Shown in pieces: positions 1-8,131 of a DNA stretch of 53,493 bases; position 1 is the first letter of the stretch, and every line of letters starts with the position of its first letter. The DNA comes from Lachnospiraceae bacterium (lineage in GTDB: Bacteria > Bacillota > Clostridia > Lachnospirales > Lachnospiraceae). The notes beneath the pieces are model-generated. The model did no database searches. It saw only the letters and a program-made list of their open reading frames with translations, and was not told the origin of the DNA. Made by a program: the position numbers and the translations under genes. The stretch spans positions 1 to 53,493 of the forward strand of contig JAFTWX010000090.1 of the NCBI GenBank assembly GCA_017465095.1, written 5' to 3'.

Positions 1-11
1 AACTCTTTCAT
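1..11 (-). CDS. rnfA: RnfA, first codons only (partial)
   Basis: The complement of the first 11 bases reads ATG AAA GAG TT, giving Met-Lys-Glu and an incomplete codon. The ATG overlaps the rnfE stop codon (ATGA arrangement), and a purine-rich AAAGGGGG ribosome binding site lies about nine bases upstream inside the rnfE tail. In clostridial Rnf clusters the gene after rnfE is rnfA, a six-helix membrane subunit whose N-terminus often starts this way. The call rests on position and start signals, because almost no coding sequence is visible. Confidence 0.5.
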
Positions 12-688
12 TTACCGCATCCCCCTTTCTGGCCGCAGTTCATACAGTCTTCGCTGCATCCGGAACCGACTTTGCTCATATCTTTTCCTTTTTGCTCTCC
101 TTTGATCTTTGCATAATTCTGTATCGCTGTCAGAACCGCAAGTACAAAGAATGCTCCCGGCGCCATAATAAAGATGCTGGCCGGCACATAAGACGCAGGC
201 ATAATCGTCACTCCGAAAATTTGTCCCGCACCGATGATTTCACGCACCGCACCGATACATGTCAAAGCAAATGTAAATCCAAGTCCCATTCCTACACCAT
301 CAAAGAAGGATGGCAGAATCGGATTTTTGGATGCGTAGCTTTCCGCACGTCCTAAAATAATACAGTTAACTACAATCAGCGGAATATAAATTCCGAGTGC
401 ACTGTAGAGAGACGGAATAAACGCCTCCAAAAGAAGCTCCATTACCGTAACAAAAGAAGCAATAATTACAATGAACGCAGGAATACGCACCTTGTCCGGA
501 ATTACTTTTCGGAGAAGGGAAATAAATGCGTTGCTGAGTGCTAACACTACCATCGTCGTCAGTCCCATTCCCAGACCATTCATGGCAGAGGTTGTAACCG
601 CCAGCGTCGGGCACATACCGAGCATCAGGACAAAGGTCGGATTCTCTTTCAATAAGCCGTTATATAAACGTTCGACACACTTATTCAT
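8..688 (-). CDS. rnfE: Rnf complex membrane subunit RnfE
   Basis: RnfE is one of two homologous membrane subunits (with RnfA) of the Rnf complex, which oxidises reduced ferredoxin, reduces NAD+ and pumps Na+ or H+. The 226-residue protein has about six hydrophobic segments and the family pattern NPTFVLMLGMCPTLAVT near residue 16, IPLIVVNCIILGRAE near residue 102 and a loop after it with FFDGVGMGLGF. The start codon overlaps the rnfG stop by one base, with GGAGGC eight bases upstream. The C-terminus carries an extra hydrophilic tail with four cysteines (CSEDC, NCG, GGC), which is not part of the membrane core and could bind a metal. It sits in the operon rnfC-D-G-E-A. Identification is firm; the role of the tail is open. 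Confidence 0.95.
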   Translation of the reverse strand: MNKCVERLYNGLLKENPTFVLMLGMCPTLAVTTSAMNGLGMGLTTMVVLALSNAFISLLRKVIPDKVRIPAFIVIIASFVTVMELLLEAFIPSLYSALGIYIPLIVVNCIILGRAESYASKNPILPSFFDGVGMGLGFTFALTCIGAVREIIGAGQIFGVTIMPASYVPASIFIMAPGAFFVLAVLTAIQNYAKIKGEQKGKDMSKVGSGCSEDCMNCGQKGGCGK

Positions 689-1308
689 TACTGAGCGCCT
701 CCTTCCTCTGCAAGATATTCTCTAAAACAGGCAAGACCTGCATTGACACCGTTTACAAACGCATTGGTTGTAATCGTCGCTCCGGAAATGGCATCAATCT
801 GCTCCGGTGACGACGCACCTGTTTTCGATGTCACAAAAGTTTCCACCTGCTTACCGGCAAACTGCGGAACAAGAACTTCTCCCGCTTTCATACCGAGACC
901 GGCTGTCTCCGCAATACTGAGGATGGAAACACCGTTCAATGTACCGTCATTGCGAACACCGAGGGTAAACTGTATATCACCGCCATAACCTTCGTGGGTT
1001 GTCACCGTAATCACATAGCCGGCTAAATTTCCGCTTCCGTCAAATGCAGAAGCAACACTATCAACGGAAGCATCATAGCCCTGTCCGTTCACATAGGCTG
1101 TCAAATCCTCCGGTGCAAGATCCGGTTTCACTGCAATTTCTTCAAACTTCTCTGCATCGGCAAAGACCTCCTTGTAGGCTGCATCCTTTGCCAGCTGCTG
1201 CTGATGGGCAATCGGTTCCTTCGTCACATCATAGACAAGTCCGAGCACCGCACCGGCGATAAGTGTAATAACAAAAATGATGAGGGTATCTTTCAACATA
1301 CTTTTCAT
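688..1308 (-). CDS. rnfG: Rnf complex FMN-binding subunit RnfG
   Basis: RnfG carries a covalently bound FMN on the outer face of the membrane and passes electrons within the Rnf complex. The 206-residue protein has one N-terminal membrane anchor (residues 5-25) followed by an FMN-binding domain. The flavinylation motif SGATITT is near residue 175; the Thr of SGAT is the expected FMN attachment site. TAGLGMKAGE near residue 155 is also typical of the family. The ATG follows GAGGGG with seven bases spacing and overlaps the rnfD stop by four bases, indicating translational coupling. Confidence 0.95.
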   Translation of the reverse strand: MKSMLKDTLIIFVITLIAGAVLGLVYDVTKEPIAHQQQLAKDAAYKEVFADAEKFEEIAVKPDLAPEDLTAYVNGQGYDASVDSVASAFDGSGNLAGYVITVTTHEGYGGDIQFTLGVRNDGTLNGVSILSIAETAGLGMKAGEVLVPQFAGKQVETFVTSKTGASSPEQIDAISGATITTNAFVNGVNAGLACFREYLAEEGGAQ

Positions 1309-2237
1309 GATTTTTCCCCTCCTCTTCCAAATGCTTTCGGATAAGTAATCTTTTCAATCAACGGAACAAGTAAGTTTCCGATAATGATTGCATAAGATAC
1401 ACCTTCCGCAGATGCACCGAACACACGGAATATACCGGTCAGCACACCGAGCAAAATACCGAATACATACTGTCCTTTTTTGGTAATCGGCCGCGTGACA
1501 TAATCCGTTGCCATAAAGAACGCACCGAGCATCAGACCACCACCTGCAAGATTGGCGGAAATATAGTGAAAATCAAGTCCTTTTCCTGAGAAAAGAACAA
1601 GAAAAATCACAAAGCTGACAATATATGTACCCGGAATGCGAAGATCAATAACGCCTAAAATAATCAGGAAACATGCACCGAGCACAATGGCAACCATGCT
1701 GGTTTCCCCGATGGTTCCGGCTGTTTTTCCGATTACCATATCGTATACATTGACAGCACCGCCTTCTTTTAAAACAGCAAGCGGGGTTGCCCCTGTGTAT
1801 GCGTCGCAGTCAAAGTTCGTCATGATAGATGTAAAGGAAATCAGGAGAAAACATCTGGCTCCGAGCGCCGGATTCATGAAGTTCTGTCCCAAACCTCCGA
1901 ACAACATCTTTACTACTACAATTGCGAACACGCCACCGATTACTGCAATCCACCATGGTGCGGACGGCGGTAAATTTAGTGCCAAAAGTAAGCCGGTGAC
2001 AACTGCTGACAGATCTCCGATTGTACTTTTCTTTTTACATATTTTGCAGAAGCACCACTCGGCAAGAACTGCGGATGCTACTGTCGCAAGCACCAGAATC
2101 AGTGCATTGGTTCCGAAATTGACCACTCCGAAGATTGTTGTAGGTAAAAGCGCGATAATAACGCTGAGCATAATCTTATTCGTCGTGATCGCCGCACGGA
2201 TATGCGGATTGGATGATACTTTCATTAAGCCACTCAT
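1305..2237 (-). CDS. rnfD: Rnf complex membrane subunit RnfD
   Basis: RnfD is a polytopic membrane subunit of the Rnf complex that binds FMN covalently and belongs to the NqrB/RnfD family. The 310-residue protein has many hydrophobic helices. The motif GQNFMNPALGARCFLL is near residue 117 and YTGATPLAVL near residue 147, where the Thr of TGAT is the expected FMN site. A GGAGG ribosome binding site precedes the ATG. The gene lies 12 bases after rnfC and overlaps rnfG by four bases. Confidence 0.95.
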   Translation of the reverse strand: MSGLMKVSSNPHIRAAITTNKIMLSVIIALLPTTIFGVVNFGTNALILVLATVASAVLAEWCFCKICKKKSTIGDLSAVVTGLLLALNLPPSAPWWIAVIGGVFAIVVVKMLFGGLGQNFMNPALGARCFLLISFTSIMTNFDCDAYTGATPLAVLKEGGAVNVYDMVIGKTAGTIGETSMVAIVLGACFLIILGVIDLRIPGTYIVSFVIFLVLFSGKGLDFHYISANLAGGGLMLGAFFMATDYVTRPITKKGQYVFGILLGVLTGIFRVFGASAEGVSYAIIIGNLLVPLIEKITYPKAFGRGGEKS

Positions 2238-2249
2238 TCTGCTTTCCTC

Positions 2250-3575
2250 CTACTTCTTTTTTCTACGGTCTTCTAAAACCATTTTTCTCATAGATTTAAT
2301 CTGCTGGGTCAGCGGGCGTTTTGCAGGACAAATAAAGCTGCAACATCCGCATTCACAACATTCCATACCGTTCATCGCTACAAAGGCCTCTTTATCACCG
2401 CGCTCTGCGACCTTACCGAGACGGCTCGGCACTACTCTTCCCGGGCACACTTCCACACACATACCGCAGTTGATACACGCACTCGGTTCGCATGCAGAAA
2501 CATCATCCTTTGTCAGGCACAAAAGCGCTGATGCAGTCTTCGTCGTCGGTACATCCAAATCAAAAATACCAAAGCCCATCATCGGACCGCCGGAAACAAT
2601 CTTCGCCGGTTCCTGCTTAAATCCGCCGGCTTCCTCAATCAACTCATGATAATTGGTACCGATACGCACGCGGAAATTGCGCGGATCGGCAATGGCATCA
2701 CCGGTCACTGTAACAATACGGTACATCAGCGGTCTATTCTCGAGAACCGCACCGTAAATCGCACATACAGTATCCACATTATTTACAACACATCCTGCAT
2801 CGGACGGAAGCATATCGGAATTGATGGCACGTCCGGTAGACGCATAAATAAGCTGACGCTCCGCTCCCTGCGGATATTTGGTCTTCAGTGCCTTAACCAT
2901 GATACGGTCTTCATCCTTCAGAAGCTCCTTGAACTTCGCAATACAATCCGGCTTATTGTCCTCCACAGCCAAAATACCTTTTGCATTATCAAACAGCGCC
3001 AACGAGCATTTCAATCCGCCGATTACGCGCTCCGGCTCCTCAATCATTCTGCGATAGTCGGAAGTCAGATAAGGTTCACACTCCGCACAGTTTACAATCA
3101 CATAGTCAATCTTGTCCGGTTCCTTCGGAGACAATTTGACATGGGTAGGGAAACCGGCTCCGCCCATTCCGACAACGCCCGCTTCCTGAATTTTTTTGAT
3201 AATCTCTTCCTTTGTATGCTGCTCCAAAGGTTTGCACGGTCCGAAATCAACCTCTTCGTATTGACCGTCATTTTCAACAATAATCGAATTTACATTGTCA
3301 CCGACTACCACTCTGCGCGGTTCGATGGCTTTGACTGTCCCGGAAACAGTCGCATAAATCGGCGCAGAGACAAAGCCTCCGGCTTCTGCTATCTTCTGTC
3401 CGACCAAAACGCGGTCTCCCTTTTTGACAATCGGCGTCGCCGGTGCTCCGATATGCTGTGACAAAGGATAGACAAGGTCTCCCTTCGGCAACACATCTTT
3501 GATCGGCTTGTCTTTGCTGATGTCTTTTCCGTCATACGGATGGATTCCGCCGCTGAAAGTCAGTTTACCTGCCAT
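2250..3575 (-). CDS. rnfC: Rnf complex NADH-side subunit RnfC
   Basis: RnfC is the peripheral cytoplasmic subunit that carries FMN, NAD(H) and two [4Fe-4S] clusters. The 441-residue protein starts with a lipoyl-like barrel (GGIHP, GDRVLVGQKIAEA) and contains VGMGGAGFPTHVKL near residue 135, which is the flavin/NAD-binding region. Two ferredoxin motifs follow: CINCGMCVEVCP near residue 367 and CCECGCCSFICP near residue 406. It is the first gene of the operon. The ATG follows AAGGG with six bases spacing. I see no clear promoter in the 130-base gap shared with the divergent exonuclease gene. Confidence 0.96.
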   Translation of the reverse strand: MAGKLTFSGGIHPYDGKDISKDKPIKDVLPKGDLVYPLSQHIGAPATPIVKKGDRVLVGQKIAEAGGFVSAPIYATVSGTVKAIEPRRVVVGDNVNSIIVENDGQYEEVDFGPCKPLEQHTKEEIIKKIQEAGVVGMGGAGFPTHVKLSPKEPDKIDYVIVNCAECEPYLTSDYRRMIEEPERVIGGLKCSLALFDNAKGILAVEDNKPDCIAKFKELLKDEDRIMVKALKTKYPQGAERQLIYASTGRAINSDMLPSDAGCVVNNVDTVCAIYGAVLENRPLMYRIVTVTGDAIADPRNFRVRIGTNYHELIEEAGGFKQEPAKIVSGGPMMGFGIFDLDVPTTKTASALLCLTKDDVSACEPSACINCGMCVEVCPGRVVPSRLGKVAERGDKEAFVAMNGMECCECGCCSFICPAKRPLTQQIKSMRKMVLEDRRKKK

Positions 3576-3657
3576 ATCGTGCCCTTCTTTCTGAAAATAT
3601 TCTGAACATTAGGATACCATTTTTTGACCAAAATTGCTATATATTTTGGTTATTTTG

Positions 3658-3666
3658 TGTTATGAT
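3658..3666 (+). promoter_or_regulatory. Extended -10 element for the exonuclease gene
   Basis: TG-T-TATGAT is a good extended -10 element. It places transcription start near 3673, upstream of the AAGGAG at 3695-3700, and supports translation from 3707 rather than from the in-frame ATG at 3662 inside this element. No good -35 is visible, which extended -10 promoters tolerate. Confidence 0.45.
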
Positions 3667-3706
3667 TACGTTAGCTTTTGATAAAAGAATCTTTAAGGAG
3701 TTTATC

Positions 3707-4816
3707 ATGAAAACCATTCAGACTTTACTGTCACCGAAACTTTGCCGATATCCCCTGGAGATGATCGGCGAAGCGGAGGATATTCTGTTTGTCGATATTG
3801 AAACAACCGGCTTTACTGCCCGCACATCCACACTGTACATGATCGGCTGCATTTTTTTCGAGCATGGCCAGATTCATTTGATTCAGTGGTTTGCCGAAAA
3901 GCCGGAGGAAGAGAAAAAAATCCTCTCTGCCTTTCTGCAAAAATGCCGGAGCCATGCGATTCTGATTCACTATAACGGCAACAATTTCGACATCCCGTAT
4001 ATGAAACAAAAATGCTCCCAGTATCATTTGGATGAGCCGTTCTCTGACATGGACGGAATCGATATTTACAAACGGATTATGCCGTACAAAAAAATGCTTC
4101 ACCTTGATAATGTGAAGCAAAAAACAATAGAAGCCTATCTGGAGATTGATCGCGAGGACAAATACAACGGCGGGCAGCTGATAGACATATACAAAGACTA
4201 TATCCGCACCCCTTCCCGCGAAAAGGCCGAGCTTCTTCTGCTTCACAATGCGGATGACATGCGGGGAATGCTCCAAATTCTCCCGATTCTTTCCTATGCA
4301 GATATGTTTGTGCAGCCGTTCCGCGTAACGAAAGTCCAGGCAAACAAGTACACGGACGAAAACGGCCAGTCGCAGACCGAAGTCATGATGAAATTGAAGT
4401 TTCCGTTTGCCTTTCCGAAGCCTGTCACTTTGACCGGACGGAATTGCCGCTTTGACGGCTTCGAAAACGAAGGCAATCTTAAAGTGCCGATTCTTTATGA
4501 TACGTTAAAATATTTTTACAGCAATTATAAAGACTACTATTATCTTCCTGCAGAGGATGTGGCAATGCACAAATCGGTTGCCGCTTACGTGGGCAAAGAA
4601 TTCCGCGAACCGGCCAAAGCCGCTACCTGTTATACCAAAAAAGAAGGCGCTTTTCTCCCGCAGTGGGATCTCATTTTTACACCGGTATTCAAACAGGAAT
4701 ACGGCGACAAAATCTGCTATTTTGAACTGACAGAAGAAATCAAACGCTCACCCGCTGAGTTTTATAAATACGCACTTCATATTATCGATATGCTGGCTCA
4801 CGGAAAAAATGAATAG
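3707..4816 (+). CDS. YprB-like RNase H-fold exonuclease domain protein
   Basis: This 369-residue protein has an N-terminal DEDD-type exonuclease fold. The motif VDIETTGF near residue 30 gives the first Asp and Glu, HYNGNNFDIPYM near residue 88 gives the second Asp, and HNADDMRGML near residue 180 gives a third acidic cluster. This is the pattern of the Firmicutes YprB group, which is presumed to trim RNA or DNA but has no settled substrate. The C-terminal third has no motif I recognise. An in-frame ATG exists at 3662, but the AAGGAG at 3695-3700, six bases before 3707, decides the start. It runs divergently from rnfC and converges on the next gene. Confidence 0.8.
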   Translation: MKTIQTLLSPKLCRYPLEMIGEAEDILFVDIETTGFTARTSTLYMIGCIFFEHGQIHLIQWFAEKPEEEKKILSAFLQKCRSHAILIHYNGNNFDIPYMKQKCSQYHLDEPFSDMDGIDIYKRIMPYKKMLHLDNVKQKTIEAYLEIDREDKYNGGQLIDIYKDYIRTPSREKAELLLLHNADDMRGMLQILPILSYADMFVQPFRVTKVQANKYTDENGQSQTEVMMKLKFPFAFPKPVTLTGRNCRFDGFENEGNLKVPILYDTLKYFYSNYKDYYYLPAEDVAMHKSVAAYVGKEFREPAKAATCYTKKEGAFLPQWDLIFTPVFKQEYGDKICYFELTEEIKRSPAEFYKYALHIIDMLAHGKNE

Positions 4817-4823
4817 AAAACGA

Positions 4824-4855
4824 CAAACTCTTGCATCATGCAAGAGTTTGTTTTA
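4824..4855. terminator. Bidirectional hairpin terminator
   Basis: CAAACTCTTGCA (4824-4835) pairs perfectly with TGCAAGAGTTTG (4839-4850) around a three-base loop and is followed by TTTTATT, a standard terminator for the plus-strand exonuclease gene. Read on the minus strand it is followed by TCGTTTTC and can also end the convergent gene, whose stop codon is the loop itself. Confidence 0.85.
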
Positions 4856-5645
4856 TTATGTATCGCTCAATAACCTCCAAAATCAATTTTCGGTTCAGCG
4901 GCTTCGCCTTTGTCTCAAATGTAAGAATTAAATTATCGCCCGGAAAAATTCCATTTTGTTCATACAATGCGATTTTACTGATTGCCTTTTCTGTATACTC
5001 AGGATTATCCATCATTCCAAAATGTTCCCAGTATATCTCCCTTCGCTCTTCCGTTTTCAATATCACAAAATCCGGATAAACGATTCCCCACCCTTTCAAA
5101 TTTATCGGATATTCATAGCGATAAGGAATTCCTTTTCTATACAAAGAATCCGCAATGATTACTTCGGATTTGGAACGTACTCTCTCTCCTTTCTCCGTGT
5201 ATAGTTTCGCAGTTTCTGCGCCAAAACCTTTCCCCTCATATGTGACATTTTCCCAATTTTTAATATACTGCTGTGTCGTTTCACAAATTGGTTTTACAAG
5301 TTGCTGTCTCCCACTGTGCAGAGCTTCATAGATTTCCTCCGCTGCTATTTTCGGAAGGCAAGAAAAATACTTCTCAATAGCTTTAATTTCCTCCTCAACA
5401 CTTTTTAACACTCTCCCATCATAATCCTTCTGCGCCAATTTTTGCGCTAATTTTCGATCTTTTTCTTTAATATAAACGCCATTTAAGTCCTTAGAATCCA
5501 GCCTATGATAGTATTGCATTTTTTTACCATGCTTACAAACTCTCAGAAAACCTTCCGGTCCTGATCGGAGAGCTTTTTGCTTTTCTTTTTTTATTCGCAA
5601 CAAAATTTCTTTTCGTTCTTCCAATGTTTTTTTAATTTTCTTCAT
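4836..5645 (-). CDS. Probable PD-(D/E)XK-fold protein, function unknown
   Basis: This 269-residue protein begins with a strongly charged, probably coiled-coil stretch (residues 3-30, rich in Lys, Glu and Arg). Its C-terminal half has a nuclease-like layout: GERVRSKSEVIIADSL (helix Glu), VYPDFVIL (Asp) and EIYWEHFGMM (a Glu followed after one residue by His, where the family usually has Lys). This resembles PD-(D/E)XK endonuclease-fold proteins common in Lachnospiraceae; activity is inferred and the substrate unknown. Start at 5645 is chosen because AGGGGAG lies eight bases upstream; an ATG 33 bases further out lacks a site. The stop codon lies in the loop of the terminator shared with the exonuclease gene. 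Confidence 0.65.
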   Translation of the reverse strand: MKKIKKTLEERKEILLRIKKEKQKALRSGPEGFLRVCKHGKKMQYYHRLDSKDLNGVYIKEKDRKLAQKLAQKDYDGRVLKSVEEEIKAIEKYFSCLPKIAAEEIYEALHSGRQQLVKPICETTQQYIKNWENVTYEGKGFGAETAKLYTEKGERVRSKSEVIIADSLYRKGIPYRYEYPINLKGWGIVYPDFVILKTEERREIYWEHFGMMDNPEYTEKAISKIALYEQNGIFPGDNLILTFETKAKPLNRKLILEVIERYIIKQTLA

Positions 5646-6105
5646 ATCCGCTTCTCCCCTTTTCAAAATCATTCGCATTTTATTCTTTATTTTTGCATCA
5701 CAGCATATAGGTTTTCTCTTTTGCTGTGTTTATCTGTTGTATTTTTCTTTTAAAACACCGACACAACCGATGGAACAGTCGAAATTCATAATTCTATATG
5801 CCAGAATTTCAATTTTTCCATGTATGAAATATAAAATAATTGCAATATATAAAACATTTGTGAATTGTAATGCACTAACAACAGATAACATCAGCAATAA
5901 TATGCTTTTTAGATGCCAAAGTAATACTTATAATAAAAATGTTAACGTATAGGAATTAAAATTCGAATTGATATATATGCCAACATAAGTAATATGCAAA
6001 TTCTTAGTCAGCGAAAAATAGAAATATTAGAAATATAGATGCCAATACAGAGAATTCTCTGTATTGGCATAGAATTAATTTGATTTTTCAATACAAACAA
6101 GTCCG
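5646..6105. other. AT-rich intergenic region with scattered ATGCCA words
   Basis: This 460-base gap is strongly AT-rich compared with its neighbours. Plus-strand open frames within it (for example 5737-5952) lack ribosome binding sites and recognisable protein character. The word ATGCCA recurs near 5798, 5911, 5976 and 6039; the last copy starts the perfect palindrome at 6039-6070. I find no RNA gene. Confidence 0.5.
6039..6070. repeat. Perfect 32-bp palindrome downstream of cheR
   Basis: The left arm ATGCCAATACAGAGAA (6039-6054) is the exact reverse complement of the right arm (6055-6070), with no loop. It lies 36 bases beyond the cheR stop codon and could fold into a long hairpin that ends cheR transcription, but neither side has a proper run of T. 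It could also be a protein binding site or a cruciform element. Confidence 0.75.
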
Positions 6106-6885
6106 TTATTCTTTCCCATAGAAAAATGAATTCTTACGGTAATATCCCATAGCCTTGTATCCGATAATCTGCTCGGTACTTCCAATAAAGAGACATCCGC
6201 CGCTCATAATGGATTTGCTGAACTTTTCAAACACAGCATCCTTTGCTTCCTCTGTAAAATAGATCAGCACATTACGGCAAACAATCAGATGGCAATCAGT
6301 TTCGTATGCATCTTTAAGCAAATTGTGCTGCTTGAATTCCACGCATTTTTTGACTTCCTCGGAAATCTGATAAGAGGCTCCGACCTTCGTAAAAAATTTT
6401 GCTTTCAAATCCGCCGGAACAGATGCAATACTCTTCTCCGAATAAAGACCGACTTTTGCCTTAGCAATTACCTGTTTATCAATATCCGTTGCGATAATAT
6501 GTATCTGGGAAAGCGGTAAATGCCTGGAAAGCGCCATAACAAGCGAATACGGTTCATCCCCTGTCGAACAGGCCGCACTCCAAATCTTTAAACGATTACC
6601 GAATTTTTTAATCAATTCCGGAAATACATCTTTGTCCAAAAGTTCCCACTGCTCCGGATTTCGGTAAAATTCTGAGACATTGATGGTCAGATAATTGACA
6701 AACTCCTCAAACATGGTCGGATCATTTTTCAGCACCTGGACATACTTATCATAGCCACTGATTCCATGCTTGGTAATCAACGTGTCGATACGTCTTTTCA
6801 TTTGTTTCTCTTTATATGCATTCAAATCAATCTTGGTCAGATCAAACACTGCTTTTTTTAAATATTCATAATCGAATTCAGGCAT
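6106..6885 (-). CDS. cheR: CheR-type chemoreceptor methyltransferase
   Basis: CheR transfers methyl groups from S-adenosylmethionine to glutamates of chemoreceptors during adaptation. The 259-residue protein has the small N-terminal helical domain and a SAM-binding domain with WSAACSTGDEPYSL near residue 95, IIATDID near residue 120, HNLLKDAYETDCHLIVCRNVLIYF near residue 180 (shown here only as landmark residues D and RNVLIYF) and GSTEQIIGY near the end. The start at 6885 follows GGAGGG with seven bases spacing; a longer frame to 6960 runs through a terminator hairpin and is rejected. No other chemotaxis gene is in the window, so it is an orphan here. Length is normal for the family. Confidence 0.9.
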   Translation of the reverse strand: MPEFDYEYLKKAVFDLTKIDLNAYKEKQMKRRIDTLITKHGISGYDKYVQVLKNDPTMFEEFVNYLTINVSEFYRNPEQWELLDKDVFPELIKKFGNRLKIWSAACSTGDEPYSLVMALSRHLPLSQIHIIATDIDKQVIAKAKVGLYSEKSIASVPADLKAKFFTKVGASYQISEEVKKCVEFKQHNLLKDAYETDCHLIVCRNVLIYFTEEAKDAVFEKFSKSIMSGGCLFIGSTEQIIGYKAMGYYRKNSFFYGKE

Positions 6886-6907
6886 ACAGTAACCCTCCGC
6901 AAACATT

Positions 6908-6949
6908 TTTTTGTAAAAGAATAGACTGTATGAAACATACAGCCTATTC
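6908..6949 (-). terminator. Hairpin terminator after the S1-domain gene
   Basis: On the minus strand GAATAGGCTGTATG (from 6949) pairs with CATACAGTCTATTC (to 6919) around a three-base loop with one G-T pair, followed by TTTTAC and a weaker A-rich tail. It sits between the S1-domain gene stop (6977) and the cheR ribosome binding site, so cheR is probably transcribed at reduced level or separately. Confidence 0.7.
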
Positions 6950-6976
6950 AACATATGCATAAATTATTATCTCAGA

Positions 6977-8131
6977 CTATTCAGCATCTTCTGCTGTTTC
7001 CTCTGCTGCGATAACCGCATCAATATCAACGGAAACAACATCTGCATCTGACTCTTCTTCCTTCTCCTCAACCGGGTCCGGAGCAAGAAGTGCCTTCATG
7101 CTTAAGCTGATCTTCTTGTCATCTGCGTTGTAATCAACAACCTTTGCAGTTACATCATCGCCAACCTTTAATACATCTGAAGGTTTCTCGATGTGCTCTT
7201 TGGAAATCTGTGATACGTGAAGGAGTGCATCAACACCCGGCTCTAACTCAACGAAAGCACCGAAATCTGTCATTCTTGCAACTTTACCTTCTACCACATT
7301 GCCAACTGCATATTTGCTGTCTGCATCTTTCCAAGGATTTGTATCATCAAACTTAAGGCTGAGAGCGATTTTAGTACCGTCAATCTCTTTGATGAGACAT
7401 TTTACTGTATCGCCAACCTTGAATACTTTCTTAGGATTCTCAACGCGTCCCCATGACATTTCGGAAATATGAAGAAGTCCGTCCGCTCCGCCGAGATCGA
7501 TGAACACACCGAAATCTGTTACGTTCTTAACAGTTCCTTCTACCACGTCGCCTGCGTTAATCTTATCAAAGAGCTCTTTCTGTGCTTCCATCTTCTTAGC
7601 AACCATAAGCTGTTTGCGGTCACCGATGTAGCGTCTTCTCTTTGGATTGTACTCGCTGATTACGAATTCAATTTCCTGACCGTCATATTTGGTCAAATCT
7701 TTTTCATATACATTGGAAACAAGGCTTGCAGGGATAAAGATTCTTACTTCATCCACAACAACGCTGAGTCCGCCGTCCAGTACCTGAGCAACTTTTGCTG
7801 TGAGAACCTCTTTATTGTTGTATGCATCTTCAATTCTCTTGTTGCCTTTTTCAAGAGCAAGTCTCTTGTAGGAAAGGATAACCTGTCCTTCGCCGTCATT
7901 TACTTTAACGACTTTTACTTCCATTTTGTCGCCCGGCTTTAACATAGTCGTAAGATCGACATTCGGTTCGTTTGTGTATTCGTTTCTAGTAAGAACACCG
8001 TCTGATTTGTATCCGATATTAAGAATAGCTTCATCTGCTTTTACATCGATAACTGTTCCTTCGACTACCTCTCCATTATGAATTGTTTTTAATGATTCTT
8101 CTAACATTTGTTCAAAAGTTAATTCTGACAT
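6977..8131 (-). CDS. rpsA: Ribosomal protein S1-like, four S1 domains
   Basis: S1 proteins bind single-stranded RNA and help mRNA engage the ribosome. The 384-residue protein has four S1 repeats: VVEGTVIDVKADEAILNIG near residue 20, a second more divergent repeat near residue 105, AGDVVEGTVKNVTDFGVFI near residue 190 and GNVVEGKVARMTDFGAFV near residue 275; the last two carry the HISEMSW and HVSQISK endings. The C-terminus is an acidic tail. The start at 8131 follows GAGGAGG with nine bases spacing. The gene overlaps the end of ispH by 20 bases; in many Clostridia ispH and this protein are one fused gene. Confidence 0.92.
   Translation of the reverse strand: MSELTFEQMLEESLKTIHNGEVVEGTVIDVKADEAILNIGYKSDGVLTRNEYTNEPNVDLTTMLKPGDKMEVKVVKVNDGEGQVILSYKRLALEKGNKRIEDAYNNKEVLTAKVAQVLDGGLSVVVDEVRIFIPASLVSNVYEKDLTKYDGQEIEFVISEYNPKRRRYIGDRKQLMVAKKMEAQKELFDKINAGDVVEGTVKNVTDFGVFIDLGGADGLLHISEMSWGRVENPKKVFKVGDTVKCLIKEIDGTKIALSLKFDDTNPWKDADSKYAVGNVVEGKVARMTDFGAFVELEPGVDALLHVSQISKEHIEKPSDVLKVGDDVTAKVVDYNADDKKISLSMKALLAPDPVEEKEEESDADVVSVDIDAVIAAEETAEDAE

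Noticed and set aside
1636..2649. 337-residue plus-strand frame opposite rnfD and rnfC
   Set aside because: Runs antisense through two well-conserved Rnf genes, has no ribosome binding site and no protein-like motifs.
3662..3706. Longer start for the YprB-like gene
   Set aside because: The ATG lies inside the promoter -10 element and lacks a ribosome binding site; AAGGAG six bases before 3707 fits better.
5737..5952. 71-residue plus-strand frame in the AT-rich gap
   Set aside because: No ribosome binding site, low-complexity codon use and no recognisable similarity.
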